Assembly (NCBI RefSeq): GCF_000166195.2
Contig: NZ_CM001403.1
Location: forward strand, 3,862,432 to 3,926,431
Origin: Mucilaginibacter paludis DSM 18603
GTDB lineage: Bacteria; Bacteroidota; Bacteroidia; Sphingobacteriales; Sphingobacteriaceae
Reading direction: 5' to 3'
DNA length: 64,000 bases
Part shown: in pieces, positions 27,671 through 37,917 of the stretch
How the letters are laid out: the number at the start of each line of letters is the position of its first letter
How positions within the stretch are numbered: the stretch's first letter is position 1
Made by a program: the position numbers and the translations under genes
The notes under the pieces: generated by a model
Told to the model about the DNA's origin: nothing
What the model saw: the letters and a program-made list of their open reading frames with translations, nothing else
The model's database searches: none

Positions 27671-29038
27671 ATGAAATCTATCAGAAATTTTTTAAGCTCT
27701 TTCTGTCTGCTCTTATATACAGGAGTTACTTTCGCTCAGATCCCTGACAGTATCAAAACTAATATCTCGATCATTCGGCAGCAAGTCTTTAGTGATTATA
27801 AGGGGATGTTTAGAAAACCGGTTGGCATACTGCATCAACCGTTTATTACTCCGGGGAGTAATGCCTATGCTAACGATCTCTGGGATTGGGACTCCTGGCT
27901 AAGTAATATTGCGTTACGACAAATTTTAGAGGATCACGGTTCTGCAGGTGATAAAAGCGAGGCTGTTATGTACGAACGGGGTTGTATCCTTAATTATCTT
28001 GATAACACCGGGTTTGACGGTTACATGCCGATCCTGATCGCCAAAAATTCCGATCCCGCTAAAATGAAGCCGGCAAATATTTACAGGACTAATATGCATA
28101 AACCTGTGATCGCACAGCACGCGGCATTTCTGACCAAAATTAACCATGGCGACGCGGAGTGGCTCCGTGAAAAGTTTAGTCTGATGCAAGCCTTTATTAA
28201 TAATTATGAATCCCATCACCGTAATCGCGCAACCGGCTTATATTACTGGCAGGACGACCTTGCTATCGGAACAGACAATGACCCTTCAACATTTTTCAGG
28301 CCTAACGGAAGCTCGGGTTCAATCTTCTTGAATTGCCTGATGTATAAGGAGTTGAATGCGATGGTCTACTTGGCCGGTTGCTTGAAACTGACCGATATCG
28401 CAGCAGAATATAGTAAAGATGCAGAAAACCTTAAACTAGCCGTCCAAAAAAACTGCTGGGATGAAAAGGACGGTTATTTTTATTCTGTTGACTTGAATTT
28501 GAAACCCGTGACAGAACAACCTACAACAATTTTTGGACAAGAGATGATTTTACACAGCGGATTTCCGCGTAATTATGATTGCCTGATACAAAGAATAGGC
28601 ACATGGTCAGGCTTTATGGCGATGTGGGCCGGAATTGCCACTCCAGAGCAGGCTAAACGTATGGTTGTAGAAAACTTGGAAGACAAGCGAACTTTTAACG
28701 CGCAGTACGGTATACGTACGCTATCTAAGCTGGAAAAAATGTACAGTGTTCGGGCCAGTAACAACCCATCTAACTGGTTGGGACCGATTTGGGGTATTTC
28801 CAATTATATGACCTTCCGGGGACTGGTCAAATACGGATTTAAAGATCAGGCAAAACAGCTGGCATTCAAAACAATTATGCTTTTTGGAAAGGATTATAAA
28901 AAGAACGCAGCCCTTCATGAGTATTACGAACCAGACACAGGCGAACCGATATTAAACAAAGGTTTCCAAAACTGGAACTACCTAGTTATCAATATGATTG
29001 ATTACATAAACGGAGAGCCCGTAATAGAGGAATTTTAG
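27671..29038 (+). CDS. Secreted (alpha/alpha)6 glycosidase, trehalase/MGH1-like
   Basis: The 455 residues have a signal peptide (to VTFAQ) and an all-helical barrel of the GH37/GH63 (clan GH-G) kind, like the mannosylglycerate-hydrolase-like domain. Visible anchors are NDLWDWDSWLSNIALRQIL near residue 75, TGLYYWQDDLAIGTDNDPS near 195, GPIWGISNYMTFRGL near 375 and GEPILNKGFQNWNYLVINMI near the end. These resemble trehalase signatures, where the acid residues lie in DSYW-like and late ENF-like positions. It is the last gene of the operon. The bond it cleaves is unknown; a sugar left after apiose removal is a reasonable guess. Confidence 0.78.
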   Translation: MKSIRNFLSSFCLLLYTGVTFAQIPDSIKTNISIIRQQVFSDYKGMFRKPVGILHQPFITPGSNAYANDLWDWDSWLSNIALRQILEDHGSAGDKSEAVMYERGCILNYLDNTGFDGYMPILIAKNSDPAKMKPANIYRTNMHKPVIAQHAAFLTKINHGDAEWLREKFSLMQAFINNYESHHRNRATGLYYWQDDLAIGTDNDPSTFFRPNGSSGSIFLNCLMYKELNAMVYLAGCLKLTDIAAEYSKDAENLKLAVQKNCWDEKDGYFYSVDLNLKPVTEQPTTIFGQEMILHSGFPRNYDCLIQRIGTWSGFMAMWAGIATPEQAKRMVVENLEDKRTFNAQYGIRTLSKLEKMYSVRASNNPSNWLGPIWGISNYMTFRGLVKYGFKDQAKQLAFKTIMLFGKDYKKNAALHEYYEPDTGEPILNKGFQNWNYLVINMIDYINGEPVIEEF

Positions 29039-29545
29039 CGCCATCGATTTAGTATCGGGATAAGACAGTAATCGGCGCTGATAAATTGTGATAATGTTTT
29101 TATAATAAATGGGCACGCTTGTAGTGGAGTTGCTATTACCAATCCCCTAAATGAAGCAGCAACGTTTAAAAAGCGCATCATCCTTATCAAATGAGTTGCA
29201 TATATCAGTGCGCGGTAAGCATTCTTACCTTACGTAAACCAGGTTATTAACACGTAAGATAAAGTCCCAGATATGATTCATGTAAGGGTTATCACAGGTT
29301 AGGTGAGGCTGTCGTTCTCCATAACAGATAGCGTTTCACCCGCACTGCATTGACTTATCTAATCATCAAACTCATGTCTGATTCCGAGCGTGTTAAGGAC
29401 AATAAAAGTTAAAAGCACAGTGTATGTTAAAGAATTAATTTGATTGTTTTACATATTTATTGCACGTTTCGGTTGGTTTTACTTGCGAATTAAGGTTAAA
29501 AACATAGACAGGGGCTTTTCTTTTTAGTGCAAGAATACGGTTTTA
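29039..29545. other. Convergent intergenic region, no gene seen
   Basis: About 500 bases between two converging genes. No open frame with protein-like content, no tRNA-like cloverleaf and no strong hairpin with T-run was recognised on either strand. It marks the border between the apiose-type operon and the xylan locus. Confidence 0.5.
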
Positions 29546-32389
29546 TTACCTCTTAATTCCCTTAGTTATTTTTTGATGTCTTACATCTAGTAAATTAGCG
29601 CTTGTTGATAAGACGATCTTAGCTGAACCCAGATTTTCAGCTTCCGCCTTCAATTCAAACTTGCCTGCCGCTTTTTTTAATGATCTTACTATAACCAACG
29701 CCATGCCGCTTAATGCTTTTCGTTCCTTTGACGGGAAGGCGACGAGGTCAGCTGGATCACCGTTATCTGTTGCAACGATTTCTGCTGGTCCGGATATAGA
29801 GAAAACAATTTTATTATTGGCTATAGGTACGATGTTCCCATCCTTATCCAAAACTTTTACAGTGATAAAAGCAAGGTCAGCGCCATCATCCTTTATTTTC
29901 CTTCGGTCAGCCCTTAGTCCTAAACGAACCGGCTGCCCTGCGGTTTTTAGGGTTTCGGTTGCCCAAAGCAACCTATGCTTATAAGTTAACACTTTGAGTT
30001 CACCAGGTTCATATTTAACGTCATCCCATCTGAACCGGTATTGATATTCCACTCTTTTTTTACGCCCCAATGATCTACCGTTAAGAAACAATTCGGCTTC
30101 ATCGGCCGAAGAAAAAATATGCACGGGAGTGATTTTACCTTCCCTTCCTAGCCAATTCCAATGAGGTAAAATATGAGCGAAACGAAGATCGGGCCGCCAG
30201 CGCGCCTGATAGAGGTAAAATCTGTCTTTTTTAAAACCGGCAAGATCTATGATACCGGAATAAGAACTTCTGGCCCCGTAATACGGGGTCGGCTCACCTA
30301 AATAATCCCAGCCGGACCAAACAAACTCTCCACATACAAAAGGGTGCTTATCCTGTGACGCAAATACTTTATCGGGCGAAGCCCCAAATTGAGCTGTATA
30401 CAATTCATAGGCACTTACATATTGGTTTTGAGCATCACCTCCGGTAGTATCACTTACAGGTGCGCTAAAATCACTAGTTACTGGAAATATATATGTTCCG
30501 CGTGTACTTAGCGTGGATGCCGTTTCACTACTGATGATTAGTTTTCCCGGGAATTTATCATGAAATGCTGGATATAAGGGGGCTGTTCTAATTCCCTTTA
30601 GCTTGGCATAGGCCGGTGCATCCCTGATCCCTTCGCCCTGGTAATTTAGTGAAAGAATATCCATAACGGCGGGGAATGGCATATCCGGTTTGGCATAATT
30701 CATCGAAGCGGTAGCTGGCCTGGTCGGGTCCTCGTCTTTAACTATAGCACTCAATCTCCGGGCTATTGTTGCACCTTCTGTTGCCGTGTACTGCTCGCCA
30801 ACCTCATTACCAAAGCTCCAGGCAATAATTGAAGGGTGATTTTTATCTCTTCTGATAAACGACCTTGTATCCGCCTCAGACCAATCCGGGAAGATCAGGT
30901 GAAAATCTAATGGCGTTTTGCCTTGTTCCCAACAGTCAAAAATTTCATTTATGACTAAAAAGCCCATTTTGTCAGTGATGTCCAATAGCTCGGGGGCCGG
31001 AGGATTATGAGATAACCTGATCGCGTTACATCCCATTTCACGTAGTAATTCCAGTTGCCTTTCAGCCGCCCTGTAATTAAATGCTGCTCCAAGAGCTCCA
31101 AGATCGTGATGCTGATTAACTCCCTGTATTTTTACAGCTTTTCCATTTACAATTACACCTTTAACAGGATCAAACCTGATGTCTCTGATTCCGAACCGCG
31201 TTTCGTAGGTATCAACCAACCTATTATTTGTGTATAAACGGGTAACAGCCGCATATAAGTTGGGTTTTTGTGTGGGTAAAGGCTGCCATAAAGCGGGGTT
31301 GTTCAGCAACAATTCGCTTTTAACCAAATACTTATTATGATGGTTCACATTAACAATCGACAAAGGGAAACTGCTTATCTTTTTCACCTTTTGATACTGA
31401 TTATCCAAACTATAAATATCAGTTAATACTTTTACTTGTTCATCATAATCAGCCTTATTTTCAATGTTCACATCCAGATTGACAACGGCCGAAGATTTAG
31501 AAATATCCGATGTAGTGATACAAGTGCCCCACTGAGCTATCTGAACAGCATTAGTTTTAGTAAGCCAAACATTTCTATACAATCCGCTGCCGGGATACCA
31601 TCTTGATGAGTTGGGCGGATTATCCAGTCTTATTGCGATTTGGTTGTCTAATCCAAATTTGATGTAAGGAGTTAAGTCGAGTCTGAAAGAATTGTAACCG
31701 TAAGGCCACCCGCCGACCAGGTGTCCGTTTAACCAAACCATAGCATAAGACATTGCTCCTTCTATTTCCAGATAAATATTTTTTCCACGATCAGCTATTG
31801 GTATGCCGATCTTCCTCCTATACCAGGCAATACCTTGGATTGGTAATCTTCCCATTCCTCCGCCCACTATCGCATTGGCTTCTTTGTAGAATGGTCCTTT
31901 AACAGCCCAGTCATGAGGAAGATCTACTTTCTCCCAGCTTTTGTCATTAAATCCCAGCTGTACAAAGGGGAAATTGCTCCCTGGATCACCCGCCGGCCTT
32001 ACGTAATGCTTTGACTCGTCTTTAATAAAATCGTTTGCGGTGGGGAGTATCCACTTCTTTAATACTTTTTCGGAAGTACCCGCAAGGAGAGGTTTTTGTG
32101 ATGGTTTACTATCGGCCACAACGTCATCTTTGCGATCAAAAACAACAGGGCGTTCATCATAGATCAGTTCATCACCTTTGTCTTGATAACGCATGAATCT
32201 CCAGCCATGATTTAAACTGATCCTTTCTCTGCCCTCGTTTGTTATGATCGCTTTTTTTTGTGCATCACATGGAAAACGGAGCAATATCATAACCAATAGC
32301 AAGACCCTTGCCCCAATCCTATTTCTCGTAGAAATAAGTTGGATAAGAAAAGTATTTAGAATCAATGGTTTTAAGGTCGAAGATTTCAT
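29546..32389 (-). CDS. GH2 glycoside hydrolase (beta-galactosidase-like), secreted
   Basis: The 947 residues carry a signal-anchor-like N-terminus and the GH2 order. A sugar-binding jelly roll (RISLNHGWRFM, VDLPHDWAVKGPF, RRKIGIP, GHLVGGWPYGYNSFRLDLT) is followed by an immunoglobulin-like domain. The TIM-barrel has VNQHHDLGALGAAFN, NAIRLSHNPPAPELLD, the acid/base in AWSFGNEVGEQ and the nucleophile in IISSETAS. DUF4982-like and Ig-like C-terminal domains follow (VWSGWDYLGEPTPY). It probably removes terminal beta-galactose or alpha-L-arabinopyranose from xylan side chains or pectin; the family is broad. It lies 87 bases after susD with a terminator between. Confidence 0.93.
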   Translation of the reverse strand: MKSSTLKPLILNTFLIQLISTRNRIGARVLLLVMILLRFPCDAQKKAIITNEGRERISLNHGWRFMRYQDKGDELIYDERPVVFDRKDDVVADSKPSQKPLLAGTSEKVLKKWILPTANDFIKDESKHYVRPAGDPGSNFPFVQLGFNDKSWEKVDLPHDWAVKGPFYKEANAIVGGGMGRLPIQGIAWYRRKIGIPIADRGKNIYLEIEGAMSYAMVWLNGHLVGGWPYGYNSFRLDLTPYIKFGLDNQIAIRLDNPPNSSRWYPGSGLYRNVWLTKTNAVQIAQWGTCITTSDISKSSAVVNLDVNIENKADYDEQVKVLTDIYSLDNQYQKVKKISSFPLSIVNVNHHNKYLVKSELLLNNPALWQPLPTQKPNLYAAVTRLYTNNRLVDTYETRFGIRDIRFDPVKGVIVNGKAVKIQGVNQHHDLGALGAAFNYRAAERQLELLREMGCNAIRLSHNPPAPELLDITDKMGFLVINEIFDCWEQGKTPLDFHLIFPDWSEADTRSFIRRDKNHPSIIAWSFGNEVGEQYTATEGATIARRLSAIVKDEDPTRPATASMNYAKPDMPFPAVMDILSLNYQGEGIRDAPAYAKLKGIRTAPLYPAFHDKFPGKLIISSETASTLSTRGTYIFPVTSDFSAPVSDTTGGDAQNQYVSAYELYTAQFGASPDKVFASQDKHPFVCGEFVWSGWDYLGEPTPYYGARSSYSGIIDLAGFKKDRFYLYQARWRPDLRFAHILPHWNWLGREGKITPVHIFSSADEAELFLNGRSLGRKKRVEYQYRFRWDDVKYEPGELKVLTYKHRLLWATETLKTAGQPVRLGLRADRRKIKDDGADLAFITVKVLDKDGNIVPIANNKIVFSISGPAEIVATDNGDPADLVAFPSKERKALSGMALVIVRSLKKAAGKFELKAEAENLGSAKIVLSTSANLLDVRHQKITKGIKR

Positions 32390-32418
32390 TAAGAAAAGTA
32401 TTATAGATTTATAGTAAA

Positions 32419-32448
32419 AAAAGGAGAGATATGCTTATCTCTCCTTTT
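32419..32448 (-). terminator. Intrinsic terminator after the second SusD gene
   Basis: A 13-bp perfect stem (32419-32431 with 32436-32448; core GGAGAGATA) and a TGCT loop, followed on the minus strand by a run of seven T. It lies 29 bases beyond the SusD stop and 30 bases before the GH2 start, so GH2 needs read-through or its own promoter. Confidence 0.85.
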
Positions 32449-32476
32449 AAAAACAATAATGAACTTTTTAAAAACG

Positions 32477-34459
32477 TTAATTGTAACCCGGATTTTGATA
32501 GGCCTTTTTATCTACAGGACTCATATCCAATCCGTCTAACTGTGATTGAGGAATTGGTTTGAGGTAATTCATTGGTAGGATTGTACGTGTAAATGTTCCA
32601 ACGGTGTGATCGTTCCAATCGTTAGGGTTGGTTTTACCTGCGATTACGAAAGAGCTGCTTAACTCTGTCCATTTTTGTGTGCGGACTAAATCGAACCAGC
32701 GGTAACCTTCACCGAAGTATTCACGGCTCCTTTCGGCAAGAATATAGTTGATATCAATTGAAGCAGGTGTGGCTGCTATAATTGCCGCACTGTTGTCCTG
32801 GACTTTAGCTACCTGGTTCCCATTGTCAAAGCGCCATCGGCCTGCACGGGCGCGGATAACATTAATTAGCCCTCTTGCGGTTCCATCGTTAGCATATGAT
32901 CCACTGATTGCCCTGGTAGCGGCACCCTTCACAGCGGCTTCTGCGGCAATAAAAAACAACTCCGAGAACTTAGCCACCGGGAACGGACGTGTACTGCTAC
33001 CGTTTGGCGAACCTAAACCACCGTTATTGTCGGTACGGTAAGGTCCCAGTTTAAAGTTGCCAGGGTAACATATCCGACTAATATTACTTGGCTCAATGAC
33101 AAAATCTGCCCTGCCAGGTAAAACACCTGCACCTACAGAACTTTTATACACGGAATTGGTGTAATCTACACCACCCACATCATCATTCAAAAAGCTGAGA
33201 ACAGCATCACCTTCGCCTATTGGCAGGTAATTAGCATTGTAGAGCGTAGTACCCGTGTAACCAGCCTCTTTTAAATTACAGCGATACCGGGTAACAAAGG
33301 TTCCATCATATCGCGAATCATTAAGCTTGTCCGCAAAGGTCACTTTAAATACACCTTGAGGAGGTGCCAAAAGGGTCCATGGGCGACCTAAAGGTTGTGT
33401 TGCCGCACGCTGCACTGAACTATAACCGCTCCAGCTGCTATTTGTTTTACTGCTTGTAATCGTAGTATAGTTCCATTGCTGAAACCATGAAGCAAAATTG
33501 TCAGTACTAAATCCTCCTGAACTGTAGCTCAAGTCGCCTCCATTATATTGCGCGCTGGATTGTGTGTGATCCGCGAACAACATCACTTCATTGTTCCGGT
33601 CGTTTGTGGCGACGTTTACATCATAAAAACTGGCTTGCAAACTATAAGGAGTTGGCGATTCTATACCCGCTGCGGCAACCGTATAGGCTTGGTTGAAGTA
33701 ATATGCAGCATCGTGCCCGGCAGGGTCGGTCCTAGCTACATCCGGATAAGTTGGGATATTATTGGGATTTTGCAGCCACCAGCCATAAGTCAAATAAGCT
33801 TTGGCAAGATAGAGACGAGCAACGTTCTTAGTTACACCACCGACAACGCGTGGCGCAGTGGGCAGTTTGTCGATCGCTATCAGGAGATCTGGAAAAATGG
33901 CCTTAGTATACACTTCGGGTACGGTATTTCGTTTAGACGTCCTTGCTGTAGAAGTATTGAATTTTAATTCTCCCGCACCCAGGTCAAGTGGCACACCGCC
34001 AAATGTTTGCACCAAGAGGAAATAATCGAAAGATCTAAAAAATCTGGCTTCTGCGATCAGTGCATCCGAAATACCGACCGCTGCACCGTTTTCAATTACG
34101 CCACTGGCCGTATTGATATCAGGAAAGTTATTGTTCCATACAATGCCCGAATTGTCGGTTTGAGGATTTACCGTTCCTACACCCGAAAAATCGATGTTCT
34201 TGGTGTTCAGGTCGGCAAGTTGAGCCCAAGTTTCCTCGTCTGTACCGGCTTCATTCGAATTAATAAAATAGCCGTTGCCGTACATATAACGCAGGTGACC
34301 ATAAAGAGAGGTGATACCTCCCTGGACTCCTGCTTGTGTTTTAAAGAAATCCGGCGTAAAAGTAGCGCGCGGCGTTTCGTCCAGGATCTTCTTGCACCCG
34401 GTTAGGGCGAATGCAGTTAACACTGATACTTGAAAGAACTTTCTATATACTCGTTTCAT
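32477..34459 (-). CDS. SusD/RagB-family glycan-binding lipoprotein (xylan locus)
   Basis: The 660 residues are long for SusD but well formed: lipobox ALTGC, SusD-like N-terminal region (LDETPRATFTPDFFKTQAGVQGGITSLYGHLR), helical TPR-like core (LIAEARFFRSFDYFLLVQTFGGVPLD) and the RagB C-terminus (FSELFFIAAEAAVKGA, INVIRARAGRWR, NYILAERSREYFGEGYRWFDLVRT, LKPIPQSQLD, QNPGYN). It binds the oligosaccharide at the surface for the SusC partner 11 bases upstream. Neighbouring GH43, GH115, GH10 and GH39 genes point to glucuronoxylan fragments. Confidence 0.96.
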   Translation of the reverse strand: MKRVYRKFFQVSVLTAFALTGCKKILDETPRATFTPDFFKTQAGVQGGITSLYGHLRYMYGNGYFINSNEAGTDEETWAQLADLNTKNIDFSGVGTVNPQTDNSGIVWNNNFPDINTASGVIENGAAVGISDALIAEARFFRSFDYFLLVQTFGGVPLDLGAGELKFNTSTARTSKRNTVPEVYTKAIFPDLLIAIDKLPTAPRVVGGVTKNVARLYLAKAYLTYGWWLQNPNNIPTYPDVARTDPAGHDAAYYFNQAYTVAAAGIESPTPYSLQASFYDVNVATNDRNNEVMLFADHTQSSAQYNGGDLSYSSGGFSTDNFASWFQQWNYTTITSSKTNSSWSGYSSVQRAATQPLGRPWTLLAPPQGVFKVTFADKLNDSRYDGTFVTRYRCNLKEAGYTGTTLYNANYLPIGEGDAVLSFLNDDVGGVDYTNSVYKSSVGAGVLPGRADFVIEPSNISRICYPGNFKLGPYRTDNNGGLGSPNGSSTRPFPVAKFSELFFIAAEAAVKGAATRAISGSYANDGTARGLINVIRARAGRWRFDNGNQVAKVQDNSAAIIAATPASIDINYILAERSREYFGEGYRWFDLVRTQKWTELSSSFVIAGKTNPNDWNDHTVGTFTRTILPMNYLKPIPQSQLDGLDMSPVDKKAYQNPGYN

Positions 34460-34470
34460 ATTCGTGTATT

Positions 34471-37400
34471 TTAAAATGTTACGTTTAATCCTAATAAATA
34501 GTTACGTGTACTCGGCGTATTATAACCTACGGTCAGCAACCGACTTTGTCCGCTACCGTAAGCAACTGCCATATTTGAGCTATCGTTAGCGTAGCTGTTA
34601 GGCTCGGGGTCCTGTTTAGAAAGTTTGTAATAGGGCGAGAAGAAGATAAACGGATTCTGAGCGGTAGTATAAACATGCAGCTTTTTGATTCCGGCTGACT
34701 TCAACCATTTGCCAGCAACATTATAGCCTAAGGTTATGGCACGTATCTTCATGTAAGAGGCGTCGAAATAACCTGAAGTAGACCCATATTTAGGATTGTT
34801 ACTGCTTTTCGGACTGGCAGGATCAGGGAACTGGGCGTTCGGGTTATCTGGTGTCCAATAGTCGATATTGATCTGACCGGCCCTACCAGACTCCAAGTTC
34901 AGGTAACCGTTTGCGCCGTATAAGGTGCTGTTTAAAATACCTCCATGTACAAAGGCGCCGACTATCGAAAAGTCGAACGCTTTGTAGGCAACCCGGGTAT
35001 TAAAACCTCCCTGAAAGTCGGGATCAGCATCCAGCACCTGTTGATCAGCAGCACTGATGTTTCGGGTAGGAGAGCCATCAGGATTATATGTTCCGGTATA
35101 GAGCACTTTAACCATTCCGGGAACGCCCGCAGGTCCTTCATACTGCTTTACGGTAGCAGCTTCGCTTGCTTGCCATATGCCAATTTTCTTGTAGTCATAT
35201 ATCACGTTAAGCGGATGTCCAACAAACAACCAATTGTTTACATCTTGTTGCTGTCCGGATGCCAGTGCAGTTATACGGTTAACATTACGGTAAAAGTTAA
35301 CACCTGCTTCCCAGGTCCATCCATTCTTGTTGTTGATGATCACGCCATTCAAAGTGATCTCAAAACCTTTGTTCGATGTCGAACCTACGTTACCTGTATA
35401 ACTGCTTACTCCTGATGTTGCAGGCAAGCCGACACTTAGTAAAAGGTTATCCGTTTCGGTGATATAGGCTTCAGCGGTACCGGTGAGTCGATTATTGAAT
35501 AAAGAGAAATCCAGGCCCAGGTTCTTGGTCTTAGAATATTCCCAGCCAAGATCAGGATTAGGTAGCTGGGTAACGTAGTAACCGTTGGCGTTGGTTGCAC
35601 CAAAGTTGTAAGGTCGTACACTTAACTGACCTAGTGTCGCATAAGGTGCTACTGATTGATTGGATGTTTCCCCATAACCGACCCTAAGCTTCAAACTATT
35701 TACCCAACTGAGATTTTGCATAAATGACTCTTTATTGATATTCCAACCAATGGAAACAGCCGGATAGTCATGCCACTTATGTCCTGTAGCTAGTCTGGAG
35801 GAAGCATCACGGCGGTAAGTTGCGGTAAGTAAATATCTATCGTCATAAGTATAGATGATACGGCCCATCAAAGACATTAATCCGCTTTGGTTGTACGCTT
35901 GATTATTAGGATCGATCGTAATATCATCGTTGCTGCCGCTTGAAGTTTGTCCTAAATTGTAGAATTGAAAGCTATCGCCTGCGATATTCTTTCTGCTGAT
36001 ATTTGACGCATTATAGGTTGTCTGCTCTGATGAGTATAACGCCGTTACGTTCAGGTTGTGTTTTTGAGCAAAAGTCTTGTCATAAAAAAGCAAATTCTCA
36101 ACCGTCCATTGCGTTGTCCGCGAATTACCTATCGAGGCAGTATTAGGATTGTTGGGATCAGTGTTAAATACGCCCACGCCTGTATAGCTGCCTGAATTAC
36201 TCGTACGGATGTTCCCTCCCAGATTAAGATGATACCTCAAGCCCTCTACTCCCGGGATCTTCATATCAACGTAAGCAGAGTTATAAGAAGCCAGGTCTTT
36301 AGTTGTATTGACGTATTTATCGCCCAAAGCAGCCAGCGTTTCTCTGGTATATACCCAAGGCTGGTCTGCCGGCAAAACAACGAGTCTCTTCGTGGACCCG
36401 TCGGAATTGAAAGGGTTAGCCAGCGGCGACATGTTCAAAACACCGTACATGCCCAGGTTGGCACCATCCGTAATGCTGTAGTTATCATTTGTCGTAAATC
36501 CGATACGAAAATATTTGCCGATTTCCTGATCAACAGATCCGCGCAACGAAATACGGTTATACTGAGATAAAGGTATAGGGGCTTCGTCCCTGTAATAACC
36601 AACACCAAATTTGTAAGTTCCTTTGCTGGAAGTGGCACCAGTTACATTGATATCATGGTTTTGCGTAGTTGCCGGCTTTCTGTAAAACAGGTCCTGCCAA
36701 TCGGTATTCGTATTTCCCGTGGCGTCCTCATCCGTACCTGGAGCGGTGTATAAACCGGCTCTTTTCCTAAGGGCAAGGTATTGCTCAGACTGCATCATCT
36801 GATACTTCATTACGTCTTTTACCATACCATAACCGTTGTAAGAAATTTGGGGCGCCTGCCCTGTGCTACCTTTACGGGTCGTAATCAGGACAACTCCGTT
36901 TGAACCCCGGGACCCATAGATCGCAGTGGCAGAAGCATCTTTAAGAATATCAACGCTTTTAATATCGTCCGGACTGATATCAGCAATTGTTCCTGCGAAA
37001 GGGATACCGTCCAATACGATCAGCGGATCATTTGATGCATTAATAGAGCGGGTGCCGCGGATACGGATCTGCGCGGTAGCACCAGGCTTGGTGGAGCTTT
37101 GCTGAACATCTACGCCAGCTAAACGGCCCTGCAAAGCCTGGGCGATGTTAGCGGAAGGAACGGCATTCAAATTAGCTCCGCTAATGGAAGCCACTGAACC
37201 GGTGACAGATTCCCTGCGCTGACTGCCATAGCCGATCACCACCACGTCCTGTAAGGTTTTGGTGTCAGAAACCAAGGTAATCGTGATTTTTGTTTGGTTA
37301 TTGACCGCTTTCTCCTGTGTGGCATAACCAATAAAAGATACTTCAAGCGTTGAATTACCGGGTGCAGAGAGCTGGAAATTACCGTTGGCATCCGTTGTCA

Positions 37401-37611
37401 CGCCGTTTTGAGTCCCTTTCACCCGAATGGAGGCTCCGGGTACCGATTGACCGGCAGGATCCAGAACCCGTCCTTGAATTTTGATGTTTTGCGCATAAAG
37501 CGATAAGGAAGAAAGAGATAGTAATACAATAAAAGCTAAAATAAAGATGCTTTTAAAGCTAGATTCACTATACCTAATTACCTTTTTTTGTGAGTAAACT
37601 GTCATTCGCAT
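34471..37611 (-). CDS. SusC/RagA-family TonB-dependent transporter (xylan locus)
   Basis: A 1046-residue outer-membrane transporter with a signal peptide (cleaved near SLYAQN), carboxypeptidase-like regulatory domain (KIQGRVLDPAGQSVPGASIRVKGTQ), plug domain (VVVIGYGSQRRESVTGSVASISG, SVDILKDASATAIYGSRGSNG) and barrel. Its upstream region carries a LacI-type operator (37721-37734), placed much like the operator next to the other SusC promoter, and a weak -7 match. With the downstream SusD it imports xylo-oligosaccharides by context. Confidence 0.96.
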   Translation of the reverse strand: MRMTVYSQKKVIRYSESSFKSIFILAFIVLLSLSSLSLYAQNIKIQGRVLDPAGQSVPGASIRVKGTQNGVTTDANGNFQLSAPGNSTLEVSFIGYATQEKAVNNQTKITITLVSDTKTLQDVVVIGYGSQRRESVTGSVASISGANLNAVPSANIAQALQGRLAGVDVQQSSTKPGATAQIRIRGTRSINASNDPLIVLDGIPFAGTIADISPDDIKSVDILKDASATAIYGSRGSNGVVLITTRKGSTGQAPQISYNGYGMVKDVMKYQMMQSEQYLALRKRAGLYTAPGTDEDATGNTNTDWQDLFYRKPATTQNHDINVTGATSSKGTYKFGVGYYRDEAPIPLSQYNRISLRGSVDQEIGKYFRIGFTTNDNYSITDGANLGMYGVLNMSPLANPFNSDGSTKRLVVLPADQPWVYTRETLAALGDKYVNTTKDLASYNSAYVDMKIPGVEGLRYHLNLGGNIRTSNSGSYTGVGVFNTDPNNPNTASIGNSRTTQWTVENLLFYDKTFAQKHNLNVTALYSSEQTTYNASNISRKNIAGDSFQFYNLGQTSSGSNDDITIDPNNQAYNQSGLMSLMGRIIYTYDDRYLLTATYRRDASSRLATGHKWHDYPAVSIGWNINKESFMQNLSWVNSLKLRVGYGETSNQSVAPYATLGQLSVRPYNFGATNANGYYVTQLPNPDLGWEYSKTKNLGLDFSLFNNRLTGTAEAYITETDNLLLSVGLPATSGVSSYTGNVGSTSNKGFEITLNGVIINNKNGWTWEAGVNFYRNVNRITALASGQQQDVNNWLFVGHPLNVIYDYKKIGIWQASEAATVKQYEGPAGVPGMVKVLYTGTYNPDGSPTRNISAADQQVLDADPDFQGGFNTRVAYKAFDFSIVGAFVHGGILNSTLYGANGYLNLESGRAGQINIDYWTPDNPNAQFPDPASPKSSNNPKYGSTSGYFDASYMKIRAITLGYNVAGKWLKSAGIKKLHVYTTAQNPFIFFSPYYKLSKQDPEPNSYANDSSNMAVAYGSGQSRLLTVGYNTPSTRNYLLGLNVTF

Positions 37612-37720
37612 AAGAATACGTTTAAGTGAATTAATAAAAGGTTAATAAAATGGTTGGTCTATTCCGAAATTAGCCGGAGGCTTATAATCGGGGACTAAAA
37701 TAAATTTAATTATTAATAAA

Positions 37721-37734
37721 TGCAATCGATTGCT
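37721..37734. promoter_or_regulatory. LacI-type operator upstream of SusC
   Basis: TGCAATCGATTGCT is a near-perfect palindrome with a central CG, 110 bases upstream of the SusC start. On the minus strand its TTG would lie about 20 bases before a weak -7 box, so it overlaps the probable promoter. Confidence 0.65.
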
Positions 37735-37903
37735 AATATTTAATTAAATTTATTTTCTGCGAATATCTGGCCATCATGAAATTGAAATAATGCCTGTTTA
37801 AACAATTATTAGCCGATTTGAATGATGCAAATTATTCAAACCAGCTAATAAATTCGATCCCGCAATTGCTAAAACATTAAAAAATTAAAACTGAGATGTG
37901 CAA

Positions 37904-37917
37904 TACAATCGGTTTCA
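37904..37917. promoter_or_regulatory. LacI-type operator, middle site
   Basis: TACAATCGGTTTCA matches the same dyad with one changed base in the core and weaker outer symmetry. Confidence 0.45.

Noticed and set aside
29039..29545. Search for a tRNA or attachment site at the border of the two sugar loci
   Set aside because: No cloverleaf, CCA end or direct repeat was seen.
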